Assembly: GCA_017983465.1 (NCBI GenBank)
Contig: JAGOBK010000001.1
Span: forward strand, 124,001 to 188,000
Length of the DNA: 64,000 nt
Origin: Crocinitomicaceae bacterium
GTDB taxonomy: Bacteria; Bacteroidota; Bacteroidia; Flavobacteriales_D; Crocinitomicaceae
Direction of reading: 5' to 3'
Below the pieces are notes generated by a model. That model made no database searches. It was not told the origin of the DNA and saw only the letters and a list, made by a program, of their open reading frames with translations. The stretch's first letter is position 1, and each line of letters opens with the position of its first letter. Shown piece after piece: positions 36,650-45,831 of the stretch. Both the position numbers and the translations under genes were made by a program.

Positions 36650-36933
36650 AATTATTTTTTGTCTTAATAACATCTTTGACCTTGTTCGCATGCGGTGCGT
36701 CAAGTACGAAAGGAAAGTGGAACGAGGAAGATCGAAAAGAAGCATTGAAGGATGTGAAAGAATTTTCCAGTGCACTAGAAACTGTTGGATCGGCCAAGGA
36801 CCAATGTTTCGATTGTTATATCGATAGTTTAGAGAAAATCTATGATAACTATGATGCTGCAAAGAAATTGAATGAAGACGACCGTTTAAGTATCTTGATG
36901 GACTGCGCAATACAGTACATTCATTTCGATTAA
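36646..36933 (+). CDS. Small lipoprotein of unknown function
   Basis: 95 aa. Signal with lipobox LTLFACG, Cys at residue 16, so predicted to be a lipoprotein. The mature part is acidic and helical with further Cys residues (CFDCYIDSLEK, MDCAIQ). No family recognised. Start overlaps the hisS stop by four bases, and an intrinsic terminator follows. Confidence 0.75.
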   Translation: MKLFFVLITSLTLFACGASSTKGKWNEEDRKEALKDVKEFSSALETVGSAKDQCFDCYIDSLEKIYDNYDAAKKLNEDDRLSILMDCAIQYIHFD

Positions 36934-36948
36934 ATAAAAACACCACAT

Positions 36949-36984
36949 AAAAAAAGTCCCAACAGCTACGTCGGGACTTTTTTT
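36949..36984. terminator. Bidirectional intrinsic terminator
   Basis: A7-GTCCC (36949-36960), 12-base loop, GGGAC-T7 (36973-36984): runs of A and T flank the stem, so it can serve hisS-lipoprotein transcripts from the left and the M13 peptidase gene from the right. Confidence 0.88.
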
Positions 36985-37000
36985 ATGTTTGGAATATTTC

Positions 37001-39043
37001 TTACCAAATCTTGGCGATTTTCTTCGCGTCGTTGCGCATAACGCGTCCTTCTTTCACATCAAATGCTTCGAAGAATTCCGGGCAATTTTTCAATGGACCG
37101 TTCACACGATACATACCAGGTGAATGCGGGTCATTCGCAATACGGTTTTTCATTTCTTCATCCGTATACTTAATTTTCCATAATTGAGCGTATGCGATAA
37201 AGAAACGTTGTGCTGGTGTAAATCCTTCACGCACTTCATTTGCTTTAAACTCAGCAGTTCTCTTATACGCATAAAACGCCATGGTAAGTCCACCAAGGTC
37301 TGCGATATTCTCTCCCATTGTTAATTCTGGATTCACACATTGATCTTCCATTGGACAAAAAGCAGCGAATGTTTCACCAAGTATTTTTGTTTTTTCACCA
37401 AAGGATTGCAAGTCTTCTTCTGTCCACCAGTTTTTAAATGATCCATCCGCAGCAAACTTAGCTCCCATATCATCAAATCCATGGGTGAATTCGTGACCGA
37501 TCACCATTCCAATTCGACCATAGTTCACAGCATCTTCTGATTTCTCATCGAAGAACGGTGCTTGCATAATTCCAGCTGGGAAAGCGATTTCATTCAACAG
37601 TGGATGATAATATGCGTTCACCATGTGCGCTGGCATTCCCCATTTTTCTTTATCTACATCTTTCTTTAAATCATTGAAGTTTTTACGCACGCTAAAGCGA
37701 TTCATTTCCTTCACATTCGCTAGGTAATTGTCCGAAGTGAAATTCAAGCTTGAATAATCTTCCCATTTATCCGGGAATCCAAGTTTACGTCCGATAGACG
37801 AAAGTTTGTTCAATGCTTCTTGTTTCGTTGCGTCAGACATCCAATCAAGGTTTTGAATGCGTTCCTTGAAAACTGCCAATAGATTATCAACCATTTCATT
37901 TACACGTGCTTGAGCTTCTTTTGAGAAGTGTCTTTCGACGAATGCTTTTCCAAGCAGTTCTCCAATTTCAATGTTGGTGATTTCATCAATCGCTTTTTCG
38001 TTTAAAGGTTTTTGAACCTTTTTCCCACTTAACGTTGTTCCGTAAAAATCAAAGTTCAGTGCGACAAATTGCTCATTTAAACTTCCAGCATAATGATTTA
38101 GAACATTCCATTTAAGGTAGTTTTTCCAAGTTGAAATGGATTCAGCTTCGAGCATTTCTGCCACTTTTTTCAGGTAGCTTGGATTGCTAATGATAATGGT
38201 ATCAGGAATCTGGCAACCAACCGTTGAGAAATAATAACGAAGATCAAAAGAACCCAACAAGTTGATGGTTTCCTTCAAGCTTTTTTTGTTGTAAGTTTTT
38301 TCAGGAATTCTCATTTCCGCCGGACTCATCATGGATTCTGCCAGTTTTGTTTCGAATCCAACGATTTCCTCACTCATTTTCTGCGCTTGTTCGGTTTCGT
38401 AACCAAGAAGTGTAAAAGACTTTGTGATGTGTTTTTTATAGGATTGTAGGATTTCCTTTTTGTTTTCTGTCAAGTAATAGTCCTTGTTTGGTAAGCCAAT
38501 TCCACCTTGACCCATGTAAGCAGCATTCTTCGTGACATTTTTCATGTCTTGTCCAACGCCAAAACCAAAAACAGATCCAATTCCATCGCGGTGATTCATA
38601 GCGATTGCGGTAACGATAAAGTCTTTTCGATTAATTGAATCAATGCGACTTAATTCTCCTTTAATTCCGGATATTCCCAATTGATTTCTTCTTTCCATGT
38701 TCATGAAAGAAGCGTAATAAGATCCAAGCAATTGATTTTGAGATCCTTTTGTTCCTTGATTAGCTTTTGCGTCCTCAAGAATCGACGTTAATTTCTTTTT
38801 GTTTTCTTGATCCAATTCGTTGAAACTTCCCCAACGAGATTCGGACGCAGGAATTTCATTGTTTTTAACCCAGTTTCCATTCGCAAAAAGAAAGAAATCA
38901 TCTTGTGGTTTGATAGTCTGGTCCAAATAGTCCATGCTGATGGTGTTGAAATTTCCACTAGTCAGGGAAACTTCCTTTTTTGCGCAAGAGCTTATTAGAA
39001 TTAAGCTCGAAATAGCAAGTAAACTTTTGTGTAACATGTGCAT
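37001..39043 (-). CDS. M13 family metallopeptidase, lipoprotein
   Basis: 680 aa. Signal and lipobox LILISSCAK (Cys near 21). N-terminal M13 domain from DYLDQTIKPQDDFFLFANGNW; catalytic motif VIGHEFTHGFDD (HExxH) and downstream ENIADLGG supplying the third zinc Glu; C-terminal NDPHSPGMYRVNGPLKN. These are hallmarks of neprilysin/PepO-type endopeptidases. Lipidation places it in the envelope, probably for peptide turnover. A second start at codon 3 is possible. Its ATG overlaps the upstream GNAT stop by one base. Confidence 0.95.
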   Translation of the reverse strand: MHMLHKSLLAISSLILISSCAKKEVSLTSGNFNTISMDYLDQTIKPQDDFFLFANGNWVKNNEIPASESRWGSFNELDQENKKKLTSILEDAKANQGTKGSQNQLLGSYYASFMNMERRNQLGISGIKGELSRIDSINRKDFIVTAIAMNHRDGIGSVFGFGVGQDMKNVTKNAAYMGQGGIGLPNKDYYLTENKKEILQSYKKHITKSFTLLGYETEQAQKMSEEIVGFETKLAESMMSPAEMRIPEKTYNKKSLKETINLLGSFDLRYYFSTVGCQIPDTIIISNPSYLKKVAEMLEAESISTWKNYLKWNVLNHYAGSLNEQFVALNFDFYGTTLSGKKVQKPLNEKAIDEITNIEIGELLGKAFVERHFSKEAQARVNEMVDNLLAVFKERIQNLDWMSDATKQEALNKLSSIGRKLGFPDKWEDYSSLNFTSDNYLANVKEMNRFSVRKNFNDLKKDVDKEKWGMPAHMVNAYYHPLLNEIAFPAGIMQAPFFDEKSEDAVNYGRIGMVIGHEFTHGFDDMGAKFAADGSFKNWWTEEDLQSFGEKTKILGETFAAFCPMEDQCVNPELTMGENIADLGGLTMAFYAYKRTAEFKANEVREGFTPAQRFFIAYAQLWKIKYTDEEMKNRIANDPHSPGMYRVNGPLKNCPEFFEAFDVKEGRVMRNDAKKIAKIW

Positions 39044-39501
39044 TAATTAAGGGGTGTGTATAACATTTCAACGTGTGGGATTCCATCTTCTTCGTAGTTC
39101 TTTCCTGTCGAGAAGAATAAATGACCGTTGTAAAATCGTTCTAGGTGTTTTTGTGCGGAAATGCGCACTGGGACTCTTCCAAATTCTTTTTCACAAAAAG
39201 CCATGCATTTGTTCATGAGTTCATGTCCTTGACCGTTTCCGCGAAGTTCTTCTTGCAGTACCACTCTTCCGATAGAAACTTCACCGTAAGATATTCCTGG
39301 AGGAAGAATGCGCGCAGTTGCAACAATGTTTCCCATGCCATCACGGCAAATTAGGTGGTAGCATTTTTTATCCTTCCCATCAAGGTCTTGGTAAATGCAA
39401 TTTTGTTCAACGACAAATGTTTTGAGTCTGACAGCGACAATATCATGAAACTCAACGACACTGAGCTCATTAAAGTGTTTGCATTGAAAATTTAAATTCA
39501 T
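39043..39501 (-). CDS. GNAT family N-acetyltransferase (ElaA-like)
   Basis: 152 aa. ElaA-like start (FNELSVVEFHDIVAVRLKTFVVEQNCIYQDLDGKD in shortened form: LKTFVVEQNCIYQDLD), core VSIGRVVLQEELRGNGQGHELM with the acetyl-CoA loop, and FYNGHLFFSTGKNYEEDGIPH at the end (segment FFSTGKNYEEDGIPH). Acceptor unknown. First gene of a two-gene unit with the M13 peptidase (TAATG overlap). Confidence 0.9.
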   Translation of the reverse strand: MNLNFQCKHFNELSVVEFHDIVAVRLKTFVVEQNCIYQDLDGKDKKCYHLICRDGMGNIVATARILPPGISYGEVSIGRVVLQEELRGNGQGHELMNKCMAFCEKEFGRVPVRISAQKHLERFYNGHLFFSTGKNYEEDGIPHVEMLYTPLN

Positions 39502-39522
39502 GGCCTAAAATTAGCGCTTTTT

Positions 39523-40113
39523 TTAGTTGACGGTTCGCAATAGACTCGAATTTACGAGTTGATCTGGTGAAATCATGGGTTCCTCGTATGGAATTTCGTT
39601 TCCGTAACGTTCCTTCATGATTTTTCGAACGATTGGACCATCGATGTTGAACTCTCGCAATGCTTTTGGATTCGCTAATTTAATGTGACAGGCATTCCAG
39701 TAGCTTTTGTACACTAATTCAGAACAATACATTTCTTTATCTGACCAATTGAATTTACCATCGTAATTTTTACCAAATTGTTCGGAAGCATATAACTTCA
39801 AGGCTTTTATTCCATTTTCAGTCAAAAGGGAAGTGTCTTTCATTCGTTTCACTATAAATTCAGCATCGACACCACTTTCAATCCATTCGTCTAAACGTCT
39901 CTTACCAACAGGTTGCACCGCTTCATAAACATAGGCGATATTGTTTTCATAAAAGATCATTCCACAATGCGAGTAGGGTGATTGTGTCGCTTCCTCAATT
40001 GCTGCACTTTGTCGAGATGGTGAGGATTGAAAAATAATATCTCCATCGCGGTATTGTTGTGAACAAGCCGATAACGGAATCAGAAACAAAAATAGGTAAA
40101 GGATGAGTTTCAT
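39523..40113 (-). CDS. YiiX-like permuted papain fold hydrolase, lipoprotein-like
   Basis: 196 aa from the ATG at 40113. Signal followed by LIPLSACSQ, a plausible lipobox. RDGDIIFQSS opens the NlpC/P60-type YiiX domain; SPYSHCGMIF holds the catalytic His and KEMYCSELVYK the Cys, in the permuted order. Family members are amidases or peptidases of the envelope; specific substrate not known. Begins 10 bases after the VWA-protein stop. Confidence 0.87.
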   Translation of the reverse strand: MKLILYLFLFLIPLSACSQQYRDGDIIFQSSPSRQSAAIEEATQSPYSHCGMIFYENNIAYVYEAVQPVGKRRLDEWIESGVDAEFIVKRMKDTSLLTENGIKALKLYASEQFGKNYDGKFNWSDKEMYCSELVYKSYWNACHIKLANPKALREFNIDGPIVRKIMKERYGNEIPYEEPMISPDQLVNSSLLRTVN

Positions 40114-40123
40114 TTTTCTCAAA

Positions 40124-42202
40124 TTAATAAGAACCAAAATACCTTCTCAGGAACCATTCCCCGGCTAACAATAGGAAAAGTAAAATAAATGCAATCAAAT
40201 AATCAAGTAAATCATCAAACGTATGATCTTCATAGGTAACAGTTGCAATGTCGTTTCGCTTTGCTAATTCATCCAACATACTTCGGTAGGAGGAGAGTGT
40301 ATGGAAAGAACCATTCGATTGTTTGGACAGTTGTTTTAAGGTACCATGATTCGCAAAGGATTCTAATTTCTCTAATTGAATTTCCTCTACAATGAATTCT
40401 CCCGACTTCACGTATTTCTTACCATTAAATGTGGTACTTGCCTTCCAGGAATACTTCCCAGGATTCAATTTTCCTTGATTCAATTTGTAAACACTTCCAG
40501 CAATGGCAAATTGTGATTTGTATTGTTTTCCTTTGTCGCTCGTGAGTATGAAGTCAATTTTAGGTCCAGTAATTGGTTCCATGGAGGCATTGTAGAAGGA
40601 TGCTGTGACAATCAGTTCTTCCTCACTGTTCATGCGTTTAGGAAGTTGGACACGTAAACCCATTCCTTGATTTTTGACCATCAAATAATTGGCGATTTTC
40701 CCTATGAATTCATTAAAAACATCGTGGTTTTGATGACGGATGAAATCATTTAGTCTCCAACGCCAAATTCCTTCTCCAAAGATGACGCCATTCTTTACTT
40801 TCTCGCCTTTGGTGAAAAAGAGCAGGGGATCATTCTTTTTAATTTGACCAATGCGTTGAAACAACAATATTTCAGCACTTGGGTCCACTTTTATGGCTCC
40901 AAACTTTGCTGTCAGAGGAGGAAGGAAGTCTATGGATGATTTGCATGCTTCACTTAATTCAAAAGCGTTAAATCCGCTATTAAAAGTTGGCTCCAATTCC
41001 TCCGATTGACTAGAGCTACTGGATTTTAATCCGATGGACAATTTTGCGATTTCATTCGCATCAGTTAGTTGACCAATTACATAAAGAATTGGAATTCCAG
41101 CTGAACGCAAGCGTTGGTGTTGCGCTGGATCAAATTGAATTCCCGGTTCATGCCAAATGACCAAGTCCACTTTATTGATGCTTTGATCCCAATCCTTCAG
41201 CATCATGCTTTTCACTTCGTAATTTTCATTACGCTCCAGTACGTCTTTGAATGCACTCATGTCTGGATGTGGCGCTGCAGAAAGCAACAGTATTTTACTT
41301 CGTGCATCGACCACTTCTATGTAGAAATTCCTACGATTATTCTTGATTGAATATTCGCCGTCCAGATTGGAAATCACTGCAGCGTAGGATTGAACGCCCA
41401 CCTTGTCAGCCTTCAGTTGAAAGTCCAATTGTTTAAAGTTCTTTTTCTGATTTCCGTATGTAACGGTTTGACTTGCTATAGTTTTTCCATTGTGCAGAAT
41501 GCTCACTCGTGCACTTTTTCCTGATAGTTTAAACGATTCGATATCCACTTCAACTGGAAAATCATTATTTAAATACGCCAAGTCATTCGCGGATACATTT
41601 TTCACAAAATGATCTCTTTTTGGTGTGGTGTCTCCAACGGCCAAGGAGAATACCGGTGTTAAATTTAATTTCTCTGCTGCATAACTTGGATTCGATCCCA
41701 CATTGTAATTCCCATCTGAAATCAAGGCGATACCACCGACGTTTCGGTTGTAAAACTGTGTATTGATGGCTTCAAATCCCAGTTCAAGATTCGTACTTTT
41801 TTCGTTAAATTGAATTTTATTTGTTCCCTGCGTACTTCCAATAGACCATTCAATAAGTTCGAATTGATCGGCGTAACGTTCGGTTAATTCCTTGCGGTAA
41901 TTTTCAAGATTTTTGTCTAAGGAGGAACTATCCTTAAAATTCTTCATCGACGAAGAATTATCCACAAGCGTGATAAAAATCGGTTTCTCATCTCGGAAAT
42001 GTGTTGCTTCGAAAACGAGTCCAAGTAACAGCAATCCAATTAAAAACAGTGAGGAAAAGCGCAAAGATTGAATCAACGTCTTTTTCCATCCTGCTAAATC
42101 GGTGAACCAACTCACTTTTTGGTAATAAAAATAGGTTAACACAAAGGATAGAAGTCCAATCGGAACAAGCCACCAAAGCGAGAAATCTGTGAGTAAATGC
42201 AT
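40124..42202 (-). CDS. VWA domain membrane protein
   Basis: 692 aa. Two helices at the N-terminus (WWLVPIGLLSFVLTYFYY and a second near 40-60) precede a von Willebrand A-like region with ITLVDNSSSMKNF (MIDAS DxSxS) at ~80; a middle glutamine-amidotransferase-like region includes LVIWHEPGIQ; a C-terminal helix (LLDYLIAFILLFLLLAGEWFL) closes the protein. Similar Bacteroidota proteins resemble BatA-type membrane proteins, here with no MoxR ATPase beside it. Function unknown; operon with the YiiX-like gene. Confidence 0.85.
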   Translation of the reverse strand: MHLLTDFSLWWLVPIGLLSFVLTYFYYQKVSWFTDLAGWKKTLIQSLRFSSLFLIGLLLLGLVFEATHFRDEKPIFITLVDNSSSMKNFKDSSSLDKNLENYRKELTERYADQFELIEWSIGSTQGTNKIQFNEKSTNLELGFEAINTQFYNRNVGGIALISDGNYNVGSNPSYAAEKLNLTPVFSLAVGDTTPKRDHFVKNVSANDLAYLNNDFPVEVDIESFKLSGKSARVSILHNGKTIASQTVTYGNQKKNFKQLDFQLKADKVGVQSYAAVISNLDGEYSIKNNRRNFYIEVVDARSKILLLSAAPHPDMSAFKDVLERNENYEVKSMMLKDWDQSINKVDLVIWHEPGIQFDPAQHQRLRSAGIPILYVIGQLTDANEIAKLSIGLKSSSSSQSEELEPTFNSGFNAFELSEACKSSIDFLPPLTAKFGAIKVDPSAEILLFQRIGQIKKNDPLLFFTKGEKVKNGVIFGEGIWRWRLNDFIRHQNHDVFNEFIGKIANYLMVKNQGMGLRVQLPKRMNSEEELIVTASFYNASMEPITGPKIDFILTSDKGKQYKSQFAIAGSVYKLNQGKLNPGKYSWKASTTFNGKKYVKSGEFIVEEIQLEKLESFANHGTLKQLSKQSNGSFHTLSSYRSMLDELAKRNDIATVTYEDHTFDDLLDYLIAFILLFLLLAGEWFLRRYFGSY

Positions 42203-42278
42203 GACTTCAAAAATAAGGACAATTCCGGAAATGTCATGATTTCTTTTCCGTTAAAATCAAATTCAAAAAAGGAATCCG

Positions 42279-42286
42279 TAAATTCG
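42279..42286 (+). promoter_or_regulatory. Possible -7 element for the thiolase gene (TAAATTCG)
   Basis: One-base variant of TAnnTTTG 17 bases before the ATG at 42304, in the divergent gap to the VWA gene. Confidence 0.35.
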
Positions 42287-42303
42287 TGAAAATTTTCAAG
42301 CAT

Positions 42304-43482
42304 ATGTCAAAAACAGTTTACATCGTTGCTGCGGCAAGAACTCCAATGGGAGCATTCATGGGCGGCTTATCAAGCATTCCTGCAACCCAATTAGGATCTG
42401 TAGCAATCAAAGGAGCATTAGAAAAAGGAAACGTAGATGCAAGCATCATTGATGAAGTATTTATGGGAAATGTACTTCAAGCTGGAGTTGGTCAAGCGCC
42501 GGCTCGTCAAGCAGCTCTTGGTGCTGGACTGGGAAATAATGTCCCATGTACAACTGTAAATAAAGTATGTGCATCTGGAATGAAAGCAATCATGCTTGGA
42601 GCACAATCCATTCTTGCTGGTGATAACCATGTTGTTGTTGCAGGTGGAATGGAGAACATGTCACAAGTTCCACATTACTTAGATGGACGCAATGGCGTGA
42701 AATTCGGAAACATCTCCATGTTAGACGGGATTACAAAAGATGGACTTTTAGATGTATACAGCAAAGTACCGATGGGTAACTGTGCTGAATTATGTGCAAA
42801 AGAACACAATATTACGCGTGATGATCAAGATCAATTCGCGATCGATTCATACACGAAAGCAGCAAATGCTTGGGGAGCTGGAAGATTCAATAATGAAATC
42901 GTGTCAGTTGCCGTTCCTCAACGTAAAGGAGATCCAATTATGGTTTCAGAGGATGAAGAATTTAAAAACGTCTTTTTGGACAAGATTCCATCCTTGCGCC
43001 CTGCGTTTGATAAAGAAGGAACCATTACAGCTGCAAACGCATCAACATTAAATGACGGAGCATCAGCATTAGTATTGGCTTCAGAAGAAGCGGTAGCGAA
43101 ATTTGGTTTGACTCCAATTGCGAAAATCGTTAGTTACGCAGATGCAGCACAAGCACCAGAATGGTTTACAACTGCTCCTTCCTTAGCGATTCCAAAAGCA
43201 TTAGCAAAAGTCAACATGACTGTTGCAGATGTTGATTTCTGGGAATTGAATGAGGCATTTGCTGTTGTTGGTATTGCTAATACAAAGATTCTTGGAATCG
43301 ATCCAGCAAAAGTTGACGTTAACGGTGGTGCAGTAGCACTTGGACACCCACTTGGGAATTCAGGTTCACGTGTGATTGTTACTTTGATCAACGTACTTAA
43401 ACAAAATAATGCGAAAATTGGTGGAGCTGGAATTTGTAATGGTGGTGGAGGTGCATCCGCAATGATCATCGAGAACATCTAA
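42304..43482 (+). CDS. Acetyl-CoA C-acetyltransferase (thiolase)
   Basis: 392 aa from MSKTVYIVAAARTPMGAFMG. Nucleophilic Cys in NKVCASGMKAIMLG, His in NEAFAVV region and GHPLGNSGSR, second Cys in CNGGGGASAM. It condenses or cleaves acetoacetyl-CoA/3-ketoacyl-CoA; the biosynthetic versus degradative role cannot be fixed. No other fatty-acid genes adjacent. Ends before a strong terminator. Confidence 0.95.
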   Translation: MSKTVYIVAAARTPMGAFMGGLSSIPATQLGSVAIKGALEKGNVDASIIDEVFMGNVLQAGVGQAPARQAALGAGLGNNVPCTTVNKVCASGMKAIMLGAQSILAGDNHVVVAGGMENMSQVPHYLDGRNGVKFGNISMLDGITKDGLLDVYSKVPMGNCAELCAKEHNITRDDQDQFAIDSYTKAANAWGAGRFNNEIVSVAVPQRKGDPIMVSEDEEFKNVFLDKIPSLRPAFDKEGTITAANASTLNDGASALVLASEEAVAKFGLTPIAKIVSYADAAQAPEWFTTAPSLAIPKALAKVNMTVADVDFWELNEAFAVVGIANTKILGIDPAKVDVNGGAVALGHPLGNSGSRVIVTLINVLKQNNAKIGGAGICNGGGGASAMIIENI

Positions 43483-43507
43483 AAATCAGATTCGTCTAAA
43501 ATCATAT

Positions 43508-43540
43508 AAAAGGGCAGGAGTTTATCCTGCCCTTTTTTTT
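43508..43540 (+). terminator. Intrinsic terminator after the thiolase gene
   Basis: AGGGCAGGA (43511-43519) and TCCTGCCCT (43525-43533) form a nine-base stem with a five-base loop, followed by T7. Confidence 0.92.
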
Positions 43541-43581
43541 GAATTAACGAAACTTTTCAATTGTTTCATTGTTACTAAAAC

Positions 43582-44040
43582 ATGTATCAATTAAAGACCA
43601 CACAGTTTATCCCCGCAACCTTGACGGAATGTTGGGATTATTTTTCATCCCCAGGGAATTTGAAAGAAATTACTCCTCCCGGAATGGGATTCAATATCAA
43701 AACCGATCTTCCAGCGAAGATGTACGAAGGAATGATGATTGAATATAAAGTCACTCCGTTGTTGGGAATTCCAATGACTTGGATAACAGAGATTAAGGCA
43801 GTGAAGGAAGGACAATTCTTTATCGATGAGCAGCGTAAGGGACCCTATGCGATTTGGCATCACGAACATCACTTTAAAGAAGTGGATGGAGGCGTAGAAA
43901 TGACAGACATCGTTAGTTATGAAGTGCCATTTGGGATTTTAGGAAAACTGGTTCATCCGATTATTGTGAAGCCAAAATTGGATCAAATTTTCAAGTACAG
44001 AACTAAAAAAGTAGATGAGATTTTTCCAAATAAAAAGTAA
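43582..44040 (+). CDS. SRPBCC family protein
   Basis: 152 aa. Opens MYQLKTTQFIPATLTECWDYF; the fold includes SSPGNLKEITPPGMGF and ISYEVPFGILGKLVHP-like sequence (VSYEVPFGILGKLVHPII). This is the SRPBCC/START-like ligand-binding family, often annotated as cell-division-inhibitor-like in Bacteroidota. Soluble, ligand unknown. No clear operon partner. Confidence 0.88.
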   Translation: MYQLKTTQFIPATLTECWDYFSSPGNLKEITPPGMGFNIKTDLPAKMYEGMMIEYKVTPLLGIPMTWITEIKAVKEGQFFIDEQRKGPYAIWHHEHHFKEVDGGVEMTDIVSYEVPFGILGKLVHPIIVKPKLDQIFKYRTKKVDEIFPNKK

Positions 44041-44074
44041 GCTGAACGCTTAAACAATTTCGTAACTTTAACTT

Positions 44075-44989
44075 ATGGAAAATACCGAAATAATAAAGGT
44101 TCAACACCTCGCGAAAAACTTCGGGAGTTTTCAAGCGGTGAAGGATGTATCTTTTACGGTCAACAAAGGAGATGTATTTGGATTTCTAGGTCCAAATGGA
44201 GCAGGGAAGAGCACAACCATTCGTTGTATGTTGTCGCTTATCAAGCCAGACAACGGACAAATTCAGTTGTTCGAAAAAGACCTGAAAAATCACCGAAATG
44301 AAATCCTTTCCAAAGTCGGAAGCATTATTGAGAAACCGGACTTCTATCGGTATTTGTCTGCGGAAAAGAACTTAGCCATTTTCGCACGCATTTCAGGTAA
44401 GGATGTTTCCAAACGGGAAATAGCAGAAATGTTAGATTTTGTTGGCCTAAATGGACGAAATCGAGATAAGGTTGGTGGATTCTCTCACGGGATGAAACAG
44501 CGCTTAGGGATTGCCCAGACCTTGTTGCATCAACCGGATTTAATCGTTTTGGATGAACCAACAACAGGATTAGATCCACAAGGAATCGTGGAAATTCGAA
44601 ATTTGATTTTGCGCCTGAAATCAGAGCAAAATAAAACCGTTATTCTTTCCTCTCACCAGTTATCTGAGATTGAGTTGATTTCGAATCGAATGGTTATCAT
44701 CAATAAGGGTCAATCGATTATCGAAGGAGACGTTAAGGAATTGCTGAATGCCCAAGAAATGGTTGTTCAGTTAGAGGTGAATGACATGGAAAAAACCTTG
44801 AACGTCCTAAACGTACGTTTTGGCAGCGCAAGCTTCAAACAAATCAATGAGCGCATCATCGAAGTAAACATCGAAAAACAACTTGTTCCAAGTTTGAACC
44901 AAACGTTGGTTCAAGAAGGCGTGGAAGTTCATGCAATGGAGCCGAAACGAAAACTCGAAGATTTTTTCATGAAAATAATTCAATCCTAA
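44075..44989 (+). CDS. ABC transporter ATP-binding protein
   Basis: 304 aa. Walker A FGFLGPNGAGKSTTIRCM, signature FSHGMKQRLGIAQTLL, Walker B LIVLDEPTTGLDP and the H-loop LSSHQLSEIE are intact. C-terminal extension of ~80 residues as in ABC-2-type exporters. Drives the permease encoded next, whose ATG overlaps this stop (TAATG). Substrate not evident. Confidence 0.95.
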   Translation: MENTEIIKVQHLAKNFGSFQAVKDVSFTVNKGDVFGFLGPNGAGKSTTIRCMLSLIKPDNGQIQLFEKDLKNHRNEILSKVGSIIEKPDFYRYLSAEKNLAIFARISGKDVSKREIAEMLDFVGLNGRNRDKVGGFSHGMKQRLGIAQTLLHQPDLIVLDEPTTGLDPQGIVEIRNLILRLKSEQNKTVILSSHQLSEIELISNRMVIINKGQSIIEGDVKELLNAQEMVVQLEVNDMEKTLNVLNVRFGSASFKQINERIIEVNIEKQLVPSLNQTLVQEGVEVHAMEPKRKLEDFFMKIIQS

Positions 44990-45831
44990 TGTTACTGAAA
45001 AACACCTATAACGAGTTTATTAAGATCCTCGCAAAACCAAGAAGTTACCTAGGAATTGGTGCATTGACACTTCTTGTTTTACTGATTTTGTTTGCCATGA
45101 AGGCCGATGGTAAATCGTTTATTTCCTTTGTTACTGCTTCATTTGAACAAACGTTATCATTCAATGGAAATATTTTGAATGGAAACCTCATTGCGTTTAT
45201 CATACTTCAAATGCTGATTGTCCATATTCCACTATTGGTTTCCTTGGTGACAGGTGATTTGATTTCAGGGGAAGCAGCGATGGGCACGATTCGTATGATG
45301 GCAACAAAACCTATTTCCAGAACGCAAATCGTACTTTCCAAGTTCATTGCAGGAGCAGTGTATACGTTTATCCTCACCATATGGCTTGGATTCCTTGCAT
45401 TAATCGTTGGGAAATGGATATTTGGTACGGGAGATTTAATCGTGCTGAATAGCGATGGACTTGTGATTTTAAAGGAACAAGATATTTTGTGGAGGTATGG
45501 ATTAAGTTTCGGTGTGGCCTATTTAGCCTTGTTAACGATTTCGACGTTGTCCATTTGTTTATCTGCGTTTGCGGAGAATTCCATTGGTCCAATCGTGAGC
45601 ACGATGTCCATCATTATTCTCTTTACCATTATTGGAACCTTGGACGTTTCTGTTTTTGATTCCATTAAACCTTTCCTTTTCACTACGCACATGGCTTCCT
45701 GGCGTTCGTTTTTTGAAGATCCAGTTCCATGGACAACCATTCGAAATTCAGTATCTATTCTCGTCATTCATAACATTGTTCTCGTTTTGATAGCAGTGTA
45801 CAAATTCAATAAAAAAGACATTACATCCTAA
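44989..45831 (+). CDS. ABC-2 type transporter permease
   Basis: 280 aa with six predicted helices. VTGDLISGEAAMGTIRMMATKPISR is the cytosolic coupling segment typical of ABC-2/NosY-like permeases (core SGEAAMGTIRMMATKPISR). Partner of the preceding ATPase; the following LolA-like gene overlaps it by one base (TAATG), linking the transporter to envelope lipoprotein-like handling. Confidence 0.92.
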   Translation: MLLKNTYNEFIKILAKPRSYLGIGALTLLVLLILFAMKADGKSFISFVTASFEQTLSFNGNILNGNLIAFIILQMLIVHIPLLVSLVTGDLISGEAAMGTIRMMATKPISRTQIVLSKFIAGAVYTFILTIWLGFLALIVGKWIFGTGDLIVLNSDGLVILKEQDILWRYGLSFGVAYLALLTISTLSICLSAFAENSIGPIVSTMSIIILFTIIGTLDVSVFDSIKPFLFTTHMASWRSFFEDPVPWTTIRNSVSILVIHNIVLVLIAVYKFNKKDITS